Source: Candidatus Uabimicrobium amorphum (GTDB taxonomy: Bacteria > Planctomycetota > Uabimicrobiia > Uabimicrobiales > Uabimicrobiaceae). Taken from it: 64,000 nt of DNA. The notes under the pieces are model-generated. The model worked only from the letters and a program-made list of their open reading frames with translations, searched no databases and was not told where the DNA came from. The stretch lies in NCBI RefSeq assembly GCF_009002475.1, contig NZ_AP019860.1, positions 1-64,000 of the forward strand, in the 5' to 3' direction. Positions 53,990-61,576 of this stretch are shown one piece after another. Every line of letters begins with the position of its first letter. Position 1 is the stretch's first letter. Made by a program: the position numbers and the translations under genes.

Positions 53990-54019
53990 TTGTCATTCCG
54001 CCTAAAACGGAATGACAAT
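53989..54019. terminator. Hairpin between convergent genes
   Basis: A perfect 12-bp inverted repeat (ATTGTCATTCCG / CGGAATGACAAT) with a 7-base loop, placed between two convergent stops. It begins at the last base of the plus-strand stop and ends 5 bases before the minus-strand stop. No T-run follows on either strand, so a bidirectional terminator is likely but not certain. Confidence 0.55.
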
Positions 54020-54024
54020 GATGA

Positions 54025-54510
54025 TTATTTCTGCTTTTTCTTTTGATGATATTCTGCCAAAATAGCAGTTAGGTGTTTTACGTAATTTACTGGTCCACCT
54101 TTTTTGTATCCTGTGCGCGCAACTTCGTTGCCTTCATGATCGGTGATGATAATGGTGGGATAGCCGCGAATACCGTACTTCTTTTTGGCCTTATCATTTT
54201 GCTCTTTTAGCTTCGCAGGTAATTTTTTCTTTGCGGGAAAGTCTAACTCTAGACAAATGAAATTTTCTTTTGCATAGTCTTTAAACTCTTTGTGATTGAA
54301 AACCTCTTTTTTTAATTTGATACACCAATAGCACCAATCACTTCCGGTAAAGTCGATGATGATGAGTTTTTTGTGTTTCTTGGCAAGTTCCTTTGCCTTG
54401 GCCATATCGGTGATCCACAGGTCATGTACTTTCTCGTCCTTGACTTCTCTATCAGCAAAACACGGCATGCAAAGCAATAAAACAACTAGTAAGTAGCAAA
54501 TGTTTTTCAT
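54025..54510 (-). CDS. Periplasmic thioredoxin-like protein
   Basis: Exported thioredoxin-fold protein of 161 residues. A signal peptide (MKNICYLLVVLLLCMPCFA) is followed by a helical stretch and the active site TGSDWCYWCIKLKKEVF (C-x-x-C, WCYWC). GYPTIIITDHEGNEV carries the cis-proline. This is the Thioredoxin_7/DsbD-gamma-like group, often involved in keeping secreted or cytochrome-related thiols reduced. The charged tail HQKKKQK ends the protein. It stands alone on the minus strand; its start region has GGAGG only at a distance, so translation strength is unclear. Confidence 0.88.
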   Translation of the reverse strand: MKNICYLLVVLLLCMPCFADREVKDEKVHDLWITDMAKAKELAKKHKKLIIIDFTGSDWCYWCIKLKKEVFNHKEFKDYAKENFICLELDFPAKKKLPAKLKEQNDKAKKKYGIRGYPTIIITDHEGNEVARTGYKKGGPVNYVKHLTAILAEYHQKKKQK

Positions 54511-54617
54511 AGTAGTTTCTGGCGCGAGCCAGCCTCCTTATTTTTCGAAACGATTTACAAATGTAACATTATTATGTGCTATATTTGCTCGTTTGTAAAG
54601 AAGGGTTTTTTCGCTAT

Positions 54618-55481
54618 TTATGTAAGCATTTGCTGTATATTTTGATAAGCAACGATTAATTTTTCGCGTAAGGGTTGCGCTTCGGTGAAAAATTGTCGTT
54701 GTAAGTGCGTGTACTGCTGACGCCCTTCGGGGGTTTCAATGCAAATAGGTTCGTATCCCATGACACTCATATCATAAGGACTGGCACGCATGTCCACTTC
54801 GCGAATCCTCCATGCCAATTCAAAAGCATCGGCAATGATGTCGCTGGCGATCCACGGATAGAATTTGTGTGCCCATTTGTAGAGGTCCATATTGGCGTGT
54901 AAACAGCCTGGTTGTTCAAAGTCGCGGCGCGTTTGTTTGGTGGGATTTAGCTCATTCAACGGCTTGGCGGGTTTGGTGAAAAAGCGAAATGCATCGTAAT
55001 GTGTGCAGCGAATGCGACTATTTTCCACGAAATTCATTATCTGTTGTGGTGACATGCGCAGTGGTAAGTTGTGACGTGTCTTTTGCTGACCGTAGACCAT
55101 CGCCCATTCATGAAGTCCTAGGCATCCTAGGTAAGGAGAGCGCTCTTTCGTTTGCTGCAATAGATCGATAATCCACGAAATGGTATTTTTGCGCTGAGGA
55201 GAAATTTTGCTTATATCAAGTGTAACACCGTCATTGTGTTTTTTGTACAGATGATTTTTTAGTAAATCGGACGCAGAGTCTCCAGTTAGAATCACTCCTA
55301 TACCGGGACTCCACGATTTTAATTCCGAAAAACGAAACGAATAATACTCAAATAAAAAGTCGATAACCGGATGCTTGGTACTCTTGCTTCTATTGCTAAA
55401 GTAGTTCTTGAGCAAGTTGTCTATTCTTTTTTTTAGCTCTCTACTTTGTTGGTGCCACTTTTCTTCGGTAAGTACTTGCAT
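54618..55481 (-). CDS. Conserved protein annotated in relatives as 3-methyladenine DNA glycosylase
   Basis: Protein of 287 residues. HPVIDFLFEYYSFRFSELKSW, GCLGLHEWAMVYG, RCTHYDAFRFFTKPAKPLNE, EQPGCLHANMDLYKWAHKF and DMRASPYDM match a family that I recall from actinobacteria and others under the name 3-methyladenine DNA glycosylase. The name is not supported by any visible helix-hairpin-helix or known glycosylase catalytic motif, and should be treated as an inherited label. The rich set of invariant His, Asp and aromatic residues suggests an enzyme. No signal peptide. It is separated by 16 bases from the CocE-type gene upstream. Confidence 0.75.
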   Translation of the reverse strand: MQVLTEEKWHQQSRELKKRIDNLLKNYFSNRSKSTKHPVIDFLFEYYSFRFSELKSWSPGIGVILTGDSASDLLKNHLYKKHNDGVTLDISKISPQRKNTISWIIDLLQQTKERSPYLGCLGLHEWAMVYGQQKTRHNLPLRMSPQQIMNFVENSRIRCTHYDAFRFFTKPAKPLNELNPTKQTRRDFEQPGCLHANMDLYKWAHKFYPWIASDIIADAFELAWRIREVDMRASPYDMSVMGYEPICIETPEGRQQYTHLQRQFFTEAQPLREKLIVAYQNIQQMLT

Positions 55482-55497
55482 CGTTTATTCTCGTTGA

Positions 55498-57051
55498 CTA
55501 TTTTTCTGTGTAAGGAAGAGTTATTTTTGACTTATACTCTTCGCCGCACAAGATCTCTGTATCAAAATAATGCTCTGGGCTTTTGTAGTTGAGATCATAG
55601 TTGTCGATAGCGATCACAAATCTCTCGCCTTTTTCCAAGTCATATGAGGTGGTGACCAAATCCCAGGTCACTTTGACAGGCTCATCAGGTGTTTGATCAT
55701 GTAGGGTAATCGGAGCGTGAGTGATCAAGGTAGCAAAGCCGGTGCTATCAACCGTATACAGGTGAGCGATCATTTGTATTTGCGATTTCGATGGCTTAAT
55801 CCACATTTCGACTTGCGGAGTTCCGCGTAGTTGAAAGTCCTCTTCTAGAGGTGCACTTTGGTAATAAATAGAGATCAGTGGATTTGTTGTTGGTAGAAAA
55901 GTAATAATCGGAATCGGAGTATGTGCCTCGAAAATAGCGCCAATAATTGGTACTCCGGTAGAGATCCCCGATAGTATTCCCGAGGAAATACCATCTTTAC
56001 CTAGCTCTGTAGGAGCAACGTCTAGTAGCTTGCCGTTTTTGAATATCGTGCGCTCGCCGAAGAAGTACTCCTTGGTCTTAATGCTTTTGTGTGGCCATGC
56101 GGGAAAAGAATCGCGTTCTCCGGTGTTTTTGACCGCCATGGTCACAGGTGGTTGTTGCATGATACCAGTTTTTTGCCCTTTTAGCCAATAATCAAACCAC
56201 ATGTGGGCGTTTTTCCATACATAGTTTTCAATACCCACTAAACCACCGAGTTCCGCGGAAGCGTGTATGCCAAGATTTAAGTCTAAGCGTTTGGGAACGT
56301 TGAGCTTTTCGTAGAGGCGAATCACCGAATTTGGTTGGAACATTTCATCTTGGAGATTGTTGCTGATGTACACCGGAGCATTGCGTTTGTTGATTTTATC
56401 TACCACGTAAAGCGGAGATCTTTTTTTGGCCCATGCCATGGTTTCCGGTATGTTTTGTCTTTTCACCAAATTTTGGTAGTGCTTGTAGATCATCGGGTCC
56501 ATATTGCCGGTGAGGTATCCTGACCCCAAAAGTACGGTGGCCCAAACAACGTGTGGTGTTTCGTTACCGTAAAGTGAGGTAATCAAGTCTCCCCATACGC
56601 TCATTGCCGCTGCGGTTTTGATGCGTTCGTCGTGAGCGAGTCCCAGTAGAGAAATACCTGCGCCGTAAGATATCCCGCTAATTCCAATATTGTCTTTGTC
56701 TACAGGTGTATTGGCAATGACCCAGTCAATACAAGCACTCAGGTCTTCCATATCCTGTGGTCCGGCAACTGTTACTTTACCTTCCGATTTTCCCCAACCA
56801 CGAGAGCTGTAGCTAAATACGATGTATCCTTTTTCCGCAAATAGAGCTGCCTGTACATAGTATTGATCTTCGTCCATTGCCCAACTATTGGGAAAAATAA
56901 TGGCTGGGAATTTACCTTCTCCCTCCGGAGTAAATACATTGGCTGAAAGTTTTGTGCCATCTGCGGATAAAACGGAGATGTTGTCTTGGTATTTGTACTC
57001 GCCAGCAAATAGAAGTGCGGTGACGAGGAAAATAAACACTAAGTGTTTCAT
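55498..57051 (-). CDS. Secreted CocE/NonD-family (S15-type) hydrolase
   Basis: Alpha/beta hydrolase of 517 residues, exported by a signal peptide (MKHLVFIFLVTALLFA). The catalytic domain shows VFTPEGEGKFPAIIFPNSW, SYSSRGWGKSEG with the oxyanion region, the nucleophile elbow GISGISYGAGISLLG, and a later Asp and His region (NNLQDEMFQ; LGIHASAE). The C-terminal ~190 residues form a jelly-roll typical of X-Pro dipeptidyl-peptidase C domains. Relatives hydrolyse esters, amides or acyl-amino acids; the substrate here is open. AGGGGA precedes the ATG by 6 bases. It lies 10 bases from the next upstream gene on the same strand. Confidence 0.88.
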   Translation of the reverse strand: MKHLVFIFLVTALLFAGEYKYQDNISVLSADGTKLSANVFTPEGEGKFPAIIFPNSWAMDEDQYYVQAALFAEKGYIVFSYSSRGWGKSEGKVTVAGPQDMEDLSACIDWVIANTPVDKDNIGISGISYGAGISLLGLAHDERIKTAAAMSVWGDLITSLYGNETPHVVWATVLLGSGYLTGNMDPMIYKHYQNLVKRQNIPETMAWAKKRSPLYVVDKINKRNAPVYISNNLQDEMFQPNSVIRLYEKLNVPKRLDLNLGIHASAELGGLVGIENYVWKNAHMWFDYWLKGQKTGIMQQPPVTMAVKNTGERDSFPAWPHKSIKTKEYFFGERTIFKNGKLLDVAPTELGKDGISSGILSGISTGVPIIGAIFEAHTPIPIITFLPTTNPLISIYYQSAPLEEDFQLRGTPQVEMWIKPSKSQIQMIAHLYTVDSTGFATLITHAPITLHDQTPDEPVKVTWDLVTTSYDLEKGERFVIAIDNYDLNYKSPEHYFDTEILCGEEYKSKITLPYTEK

Positions 57052-57061
57052 AGATTGTCCC

Positions 57062-58015
57062 CTAGGTTTGTAAATTCATGAATTTTTTGGCCGCTTCGAA
57101 AACAACAGTGACTTCTTTTTCTTGTGGATCTTGGGCTGCATATTTTACAAAGTCGGTGGCTTCTAAGAATTCTGAGAAATCGCGTTTGCGTTTTGCATCA
57201 AAGATCTCCGATTGTTTGATTTCGTCTAAGAATTCTTCTGTTGTTTGTCCGGAAGCTTTCATGTCGTATTTTTTTTCAATGTATTGACGTACAATCATCG
57301 TCAATGCAAAGTAGAATTCCTGGTATTTTTTGTTTTCGATATGCTGTTGTTCGAGTAACGCTTTGAGTTGTTCCCAGGCAATTTCTTCCGGGCTACGTCG
57401 ATCTTCTGGCTGCTTTTCGTCCTGAGATTTTGGCGTTATGGCCTTTACAACGAAAAAAAGTAAAATAACTCCTACGGCAATACATGCCAATAATAGGTAA
57501 AAATTCGACGCGCGAAGTGACATTACATTTTGAATATCATAAATATCTTTTTTACTACTGTCAAGTTCTATTGCTTTGACTTCTACTTCAATAGGATCGG
57601 TCATTGCTGTAAACTCTTTGCCTGTAGTTTTATTTTTATTGTACAGTATTTTTAAAGCGGGAATCGTTACCTTACCGGACACCAATGCTTCTAGCTCGTA
57701 GTTGTGGGTGTATGTATGTTTTTGGTCTTTTACTTTTACCTGTTGCGGAAAAAAAGAGAAAACATAGAAGATGTTGCCAATGTTATCGGCAAACTCTGGC
57801 ATCTTCACGTCATAGTCTTTATGAGCTATTACGCGAAGTTCAAATAGTATTCTGTCGGCGATTGTTGGTTTTTCCGGTGAAAAGTCAATGCTAATGGTAA
57901 GTGGGCCCCTCTGAAATTCTTTATGGAAAGAAATTACTTTTTTTTGCGAAGGGGTGTGCTGATTGCACGAACAAATGGCAACAATCAATAAAAAAAAAGT
58001 AAAATAAGTTTTCAT
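57062..58015 (-). CDS. BatD/DUF4381-like membrane lipoprotein
   Basis: Protein of 317 residues. A lipoprotein signal (MKTYFTFFLLIVAICSC) is followed by an immunoglobulin-like periplasmic region (about 35-160), a membrane helix (about 178-196) and a charged cytoplasmic helical part. The last part, YFALTMIVRQYIEKKYDMKASGQTTEEFLDEI and FLEATDFVKYA, resembles the region seen after the helix in BatD/DUF4381 proteins of the MoxR-VWA systems. No MoxR or VWA gene is in view. The ATG at 58015 has GGGAGG upstream; a start four codons earlier would disrupt that spacing. Role is inferred by resemblance only. Confidence 0.72.
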   Translation of the reverse strand: MKTYFTFFLLIVAICSCNQHTPSQKKVISFHKEFQRGPLTISIDFSPEKPTIADRILFELRVIAHKDYDVKMPEFADNIGNIFYVFSFFPQQVKVKDQKHTYTHNYELEALVSGKVTIPALKILYNKNKTTGKEFTAMTDPIEVEVKAIELDSSKKDIYDIQNVMSLRASNFYLLLACIAVGVILLFFVVKAITPKSQDEKQPEDRRSPEEIAWEQLKALLEQQHIENKKYQEFYFALTMIVRQYIEKKYDMKASGQTTEEFLDEIKQSEIFDAKRKRDFSEFLEATDFVKYAAQDPQEKEVTVVFEAAKKFMNLQT

Positions 58016-58149
58016 GTTTCCTCCCATAGTTATCTTGGGTAGAAGAATGTGTTGTTTTGTCGTTTAAACTTACGTTCGTGAGCTTTGTGAAATTATGCAA
58101 AAAATTTTCATGTTTTCAAGAAAAAACAGCGTGAGGGAATTTTATTTAC

Positions 58150-58163
58150 AATAAACGTTTATT
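58150..58163. promoter_or_regulatory. Perfect 14-bp palindrome upstream of the kinase-like gene
   Basis: AATAAACGTTTATT, a perfect palindrome flanked by TTAC and GTAA, 92 bases before the kinase-like gene start and within the 239-bp divergent space. A dimeric repressor site is plausible; it carries no T-run as a terminator would. Confidence 0.4.
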
Positions 58164-58254
58164 TTTGTAACATTAAATGCCTACGTATTGCTCTAACAAG
58201 GTCATATGGCAAAATCAGTTAACAGATTCTAACAATCCTGTGAGGAAAATTTTT

Positions 58255-59484
58255 ATGAAAGTGATTCCTAATTACTTTGGTGAAATAGTTGTTTCAGAAG
58301 GATATGTGAACAATAAAGTAGTGGTGGAATGCCTTAATACACAAAAATTATACCGAGAGCCAAAGTTGATCGGTGAAGTAATGAAGGAAAAGGGCCTTCT
58401 CTCAGATGAGCAAATCCAACGTGTATTAAAAATGCAAGCTATATACAGAACGAAACTCGATAACGAATATTTTGCTCATATTGCCTTCAAGAAAAGAGTT
58501 TTAAACTCCGCGCAAATAAAGCAATTGCGCAAACGCCACGAAGAAGAAAGTCTTCAAGGAAAACTTCTCAACTTTGCCTCTATTGCGATGATGGACAATT
58601 ACATTGTTCGCGAAAAAGTAGAAGAGATCATCAAAGATCCTGAGTTTCAGCACTTCCGCCAATTAAAATCACAGGGAAAGTCTGTTATACGCGGTTATGA
58701 ATTAGTGGGAGTACTCAATAAAGTTAAGAAAGCCGCGATTTACAAAGCCATCCAAGTAGAACTTGACCGCCTTGTCGTCGTGAAAGTTCTGTCAAACGAA
58801 TTTGAAAATTACGAAAATATTCGTAAATTTTTCCATGAGGCAAAAATCACCGCACGTTTTAATCATCCAAACCTCGTGCGTATTTATGACAAAGGCGTTG
58901 ATAACGGTATGTACTATTATGCGATGGAACTCGTTGACGGACAAAACCTCTCGGGCAGATTAGACCGCGAAAAACGTTTGCAAGTGGGGGAGAGTTTGCG
59001 AATCATTAAGCAAATAGCACGTGCCTTACAACACATGCACTCTGAAGGAAGAATCCACACCGAAGTAAACCCGCGCAACATCATGATTCGTGACGATGGT
59101 GTTAGTAAACTCCTGGACTTGAGTTCTTCGCGCACTACCAAAAATGGAGATCCGCAAAGTATTGGTAAGATCACGAAAATGCCGCAATATATGGCTCCGG
59201 AGCAATTTAGCAAGTCCGCGACTTTGGATACCAGTACAGATATATATTGTCTAGGAGCATGTTTCTACCGAATGTTAACAGGGCACACTCCGGCAAGTGG
59301 TAAAACCATTGAAGACATCAAGAAAAGTATTATTGAACGCGATCCGAAAGACATTACCGCCATCGACTTTACCATACCTGAAAAATTAGCAAAAATTGTT
59401 CATCGCATGATACGTAAAAATCCCAAGAAACGCTACCGGGAAATTAAGAATTTGATGTTTGCCTTAAAGCGCATTTTGATATGA
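58255..59484 (+). CDS. Ser/Thr kinase-like protein with degenerate catalytic loop
   Basis: Protein of 409 residues. The first ~150 residues are helical repeats with FGEIVVSEGYVNNKVVVECL and LIGEVMKEKGLLSDEQIQRVL, resembling the GspE/MshE N-terminal type of domain. The kinase-like domain (about 160-400) keeps Lys177 (VVVKVL), an EAKI helix glutamate, Asn275, Asp288 (DLSSS instead of DFG), and MAPEQF and DIYCLGACFYRML. The catalytic loop reads HTEVNPRN at 268-275, so the HRD aspartate is Glu270 and the loop lysine is Asn272. The glycine-rich loop is poor (ELVGVLNKVKKAA). It is probably a pseudokinase or very weak. GAGG stands 12 bases before the ATG at 58255; the longer in-frame start at 58177 has no such site. 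Confidence 0.85.
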   Translation: MKVIPNYFGEIVVSEGYVNNKVVVECLNTQKLYREPKLIGEVMKEKGLLSDEQIQRVLKMQAIYRTKLDNEYFAHIAFKKRVLNSAQIKQLRKRHEEESLQGKLLNFASIAMMDNYIVREKVEEIIKDPEFQHFRQLKSQGKSVIRGYELVGVLNKVKKAAIYKAIQVELDRLVVVKVLSNEFENYENIRKFFHEAKITARFNHPNLVRIYDKGVDNGMYYYAMELVDGQNLSGRLDREKRLQVGESLRIIKQIARALQHMHSEGRIHTEVNPRNIMIRDDGVSKLLDLSSSRTTKNGDPQSIGKITKMPQYMAPEQFSKSATLDTSTDIYCLGACFYRMLTGHTPASGKTIEDIKKSIIERDPKDITAIDFTIPEKLAKIVHRMIRKNPKKRYREIKNLMFALKRILI

Positions 59485-59553
59485 TGCGAAGACATCTGTT
59501 GGTATGAGTTAGTATTTGATGCCTATAAGTTGGCATCAAATACCAGGAAGTTA

Positions 59554-60054
59554 CTAGGCAGGCACATCGGCATCGTATGCGCAGGTTTGCGTAATAAAAG
59601 TATGTAGTAACATGACGATTAAAGAAATAATACCCCATGTTAAACCCACCACAACGCCCCAATCAATGATACCACGCCATGGCTGAGGTATATAGCGTAG
59701 CATAATGATCAGCACTATAATAAAGGAAGTCAAAGATATGGTGATGATTTGTGTTTTGCGCGAAGAGCGAAAGTAGCCCATACAAAAAAACGGTGCAAAG
59801 GGAAGTAGTCCCCATGTCGCATTTTTTGATAAGTAGTAAACTCGCGCAGTGACTCGTGGAGAAAAACTCTTTTGGAATCCGCGGTAACCTTCGCTATGCG
59901 CCATAAAAATAACATTTATTGTTAAAATCAAATAGTGGTACCATTGTAGTGAATAATCGAAAACATCCCATGCAATAGGTGTCAATCTATAGAGAGCTGT
60001 TGATAACAAGGCAAAAATGCCTATAGCTCCCCAAAAAGCGGCTATAGATCTCAT
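59554..60054 (-). CDS. Membrane protein of unknown function
   Basis: Protein of 166 residues with four hydrophobic segments and the conserved-looking HSEGYRGFQKSFSPRVTARV between the second and third. That loop is basic and probably cytoplasmic. Its start overlaps the stop of the acyltransferase gene (ATGA on the minus strand), so a role in lipid or membrane metabolism with that enzyme is likely. I do not recognise a named family. The stop lies 70 bases from the convergent kinase-like gene end. Confidence 0.7.
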   Translation of the reverse strand: MRSIAAFWGAIGIFALLSTALYRLTPIAWDVFDYSLQWYHYLILTINVIFMAHSEGYRGFQKSFSPRVTARVYYLSKNATWGLLPFAPFFCMGYFRSSRKTQIITISLTSFIIVLIIMLRYIPQPWRGIIDWGVVVGLTWGIISLIVMLLHTFITQTCAYDADVPA

Positions 60055-61469
60055 GTATTACTCCTGAAGTGTCTAATCGAATTTGCATAGTATTCGAGTA
60101 GTTTGATTTCGTTGTTATTAATAAAATATTTATCGTGCTTTTGTACAATAAGTTTACGCATCTCGAGAATTTGGATTGCGTGGTCAATTGTTGTTTCTTT
60201 TGGTATTTCTGAATCCTTTATTGGCGCTCCATTTTTTTGTAGTTCTTCAATGGTTGTATGAACTTTCATTTTTATATCAAAATGGTTAAGGCCTTCGCGG
60301 TGCTCCAGCAAGATATCTGCAATGAGAGGCGTTGGCAGTATTGGGATCACTTGTTCAATTCTTTGCATAAGGTGTTGGGCAAGAGTACCTATCTCTTCAA
60401 AACGTTGTTCGCGTGGAAGTTGATTGAAAAAAACGTCGTTTTCGTGACAATATTCTTTTAACGATATGGGATTCCCAAAGTTTACCCCTGCATAACCAAA
60501 GCGTTTCCAGCGTTCTTCGGTAGAGCGCAGTATGGAGTTTTTGAGAAAAAAATGTGCGGTAGTTTTTACGATAAACCATGAGCTGCGGCCTGGTGCTTTA
60601 GGGTCTAGTTGGCGTGTGAGAGAGCGGTCTTCTATTACGCGGTCAAAGTTAATACCCACGGGAACGAAGACAATATCTCTCTTTGTTTTGATATCGTAAC
60701 TGCGTAGCATGTAGTCGATAAATCCAAGCTTGGCAGGGCGCATCTTGCCGTCGCGTGTGAGTCCGCCTTCTGGGAAAACAGCTTGGCATACTCCTTGCTC
60801 TGTCGCCATGTGTACATAACGCTCTAATACTTTGCGGTATAGTGAATTTCTTGAGTTGCGATGAACAAAAAAGGCTCCCATCGACTGGATCAATGACTTG
60901 AGTGGCCAAAACTTCGCCCACTCTCCGACAGCATAGGAAATGGTCGTGCTTTGTGAGGCTAGGTACGACACAAGTATATAGTCCATGTTACTACGGTGAT
61001 TTAGGACAAAAACGATTGTGGCGTCTGGGTCGACATTCATGAGTTTTTTGGCGTCGAGAACATGTCCACGAACGCGGTACAAGTGCCATGAGAGTTTTTT
61101 GGCAAACCAGTAACTACAACGTTGATAAATATAGGCATTAAACGAGGGAACAGTTTCCCCGACATATTTTTTGGCAATACTCAAAGATTTTTCGCGCGAT
61201 AGGTTGTTGTCTTTTGCGTGTTCGTCGATGGCTTTCATTACTTCTGGGTCATGAAGTAAGCGATCAACAATAACTTGTTTTTTGGTAAGTTGAAACGGAC
61301 GTACGGATATACGCAGGTGTGAACTAATCTCTGCGAGGGCTTTGTTGGTTCTTCTACGAACATACCAGCGAAATGAAGGGAGAAAGATCCACTCAATTGC
61401 TGCTACGCAACTTACCATGACGAGAATAATGAATATCCATAGTGGAATGGAGATTGGTTGTGATAACAT
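60051..61469 (-). CDS. PlsB-like glycerolipid acyltransferase
   Basis: Acyltransferase of 472 residues, PlsC/PlsB superfamily. An N-terminal membrane helix (about 8-28) precedes the catalytic region: FVLNHRSNMDYILVSYL with the H-x4-D motif (about 160), VHRNSRNSLYRKVLERYV, VFPEGGLTRDGKMRPAKLGF (acceptor-binding EGG region) and VPVGINFDRV. The order fits glycerol-3-phosphate acyltransferases. The C-terminal ~130 residues are helical, again as in PlsB. The start is the ATG at 61469, with AGGA 7 bases upstream; a TTG at 61484 is less likely. It would make lysophosphatidate at the inner membrane. A long hairpin stands upstream. Confidence 0.87.
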   Translation of the reverse strand: MLSQPISIPLWIFIILVMVSCVAAIEWIFLPSFRWYVRRRTNKALAEISSHLRISVRPFQLTKKQVIVDRLLHDPEVMKAIDEHAKDNNLSREKSLSIAKKYVGETVPSFNAYIYQRCSYWFAKKLSWHLYRVRGHVLDAKKLMNVDPDATIVFVLNHRSNMDYILVSYLASQSTTISYAVGEWAKFWPLKSLIQSMGAFFVHRNSRNSLYRKVLERYVHMATEQGVCQAVFPEGGLTRDGKMRPAKLGFIDYMLRSYDIKTKRDIVFVPVGINFDRVIEDRSLTRQLDPKAPGRSSWFIVKTTAHFFLKNSILRSTEERWKRFGYAGVNFGNPISLKEYCHENDVFFNQLPREQRFEEIGTLAQHLMQRIEQVIPILPTPLIADILLEHREGLNHFDIKMKVHTTIEELQKNGAPIKDSEIPKETTIDHAIQILEMRKLIVQKHDKYFINNNEIKLLEYYANSIRHFRSNT

Positions 61470-61488
61470 AACAATCCTGGCCAAAAAA

Positions 61489-61570
61489 TTTTTGACAGGA
61501 TGAACAGGAAAGACAGGAGTTAAAAATCACTACTGTGGTTTTTATCCCTGCCTCCTGTTCATCTTGTCAA
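61489..61570. repeat. Long imperfect hairpin built from the dispersed repeat
   Basis: Left arm TTTTTGACAGGATGAACAG (61489-61507) is related to the copy at 53674. Its inverted partner (CCTGTTCATCTTGTCAA) is at 61554-61570. Inner parts also pair (TAAAAATCAC with GTGGTTTTTA), leaving a short loop around 61530, so the stem spans about 30 bp with a few mismatches. It lies between the FadB/J-like gene end (61577) and the acyltransferase start, and may stop or reduce read-through. Confidence 0.75.
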
Positions 61571-61576
61571 ATGTCT

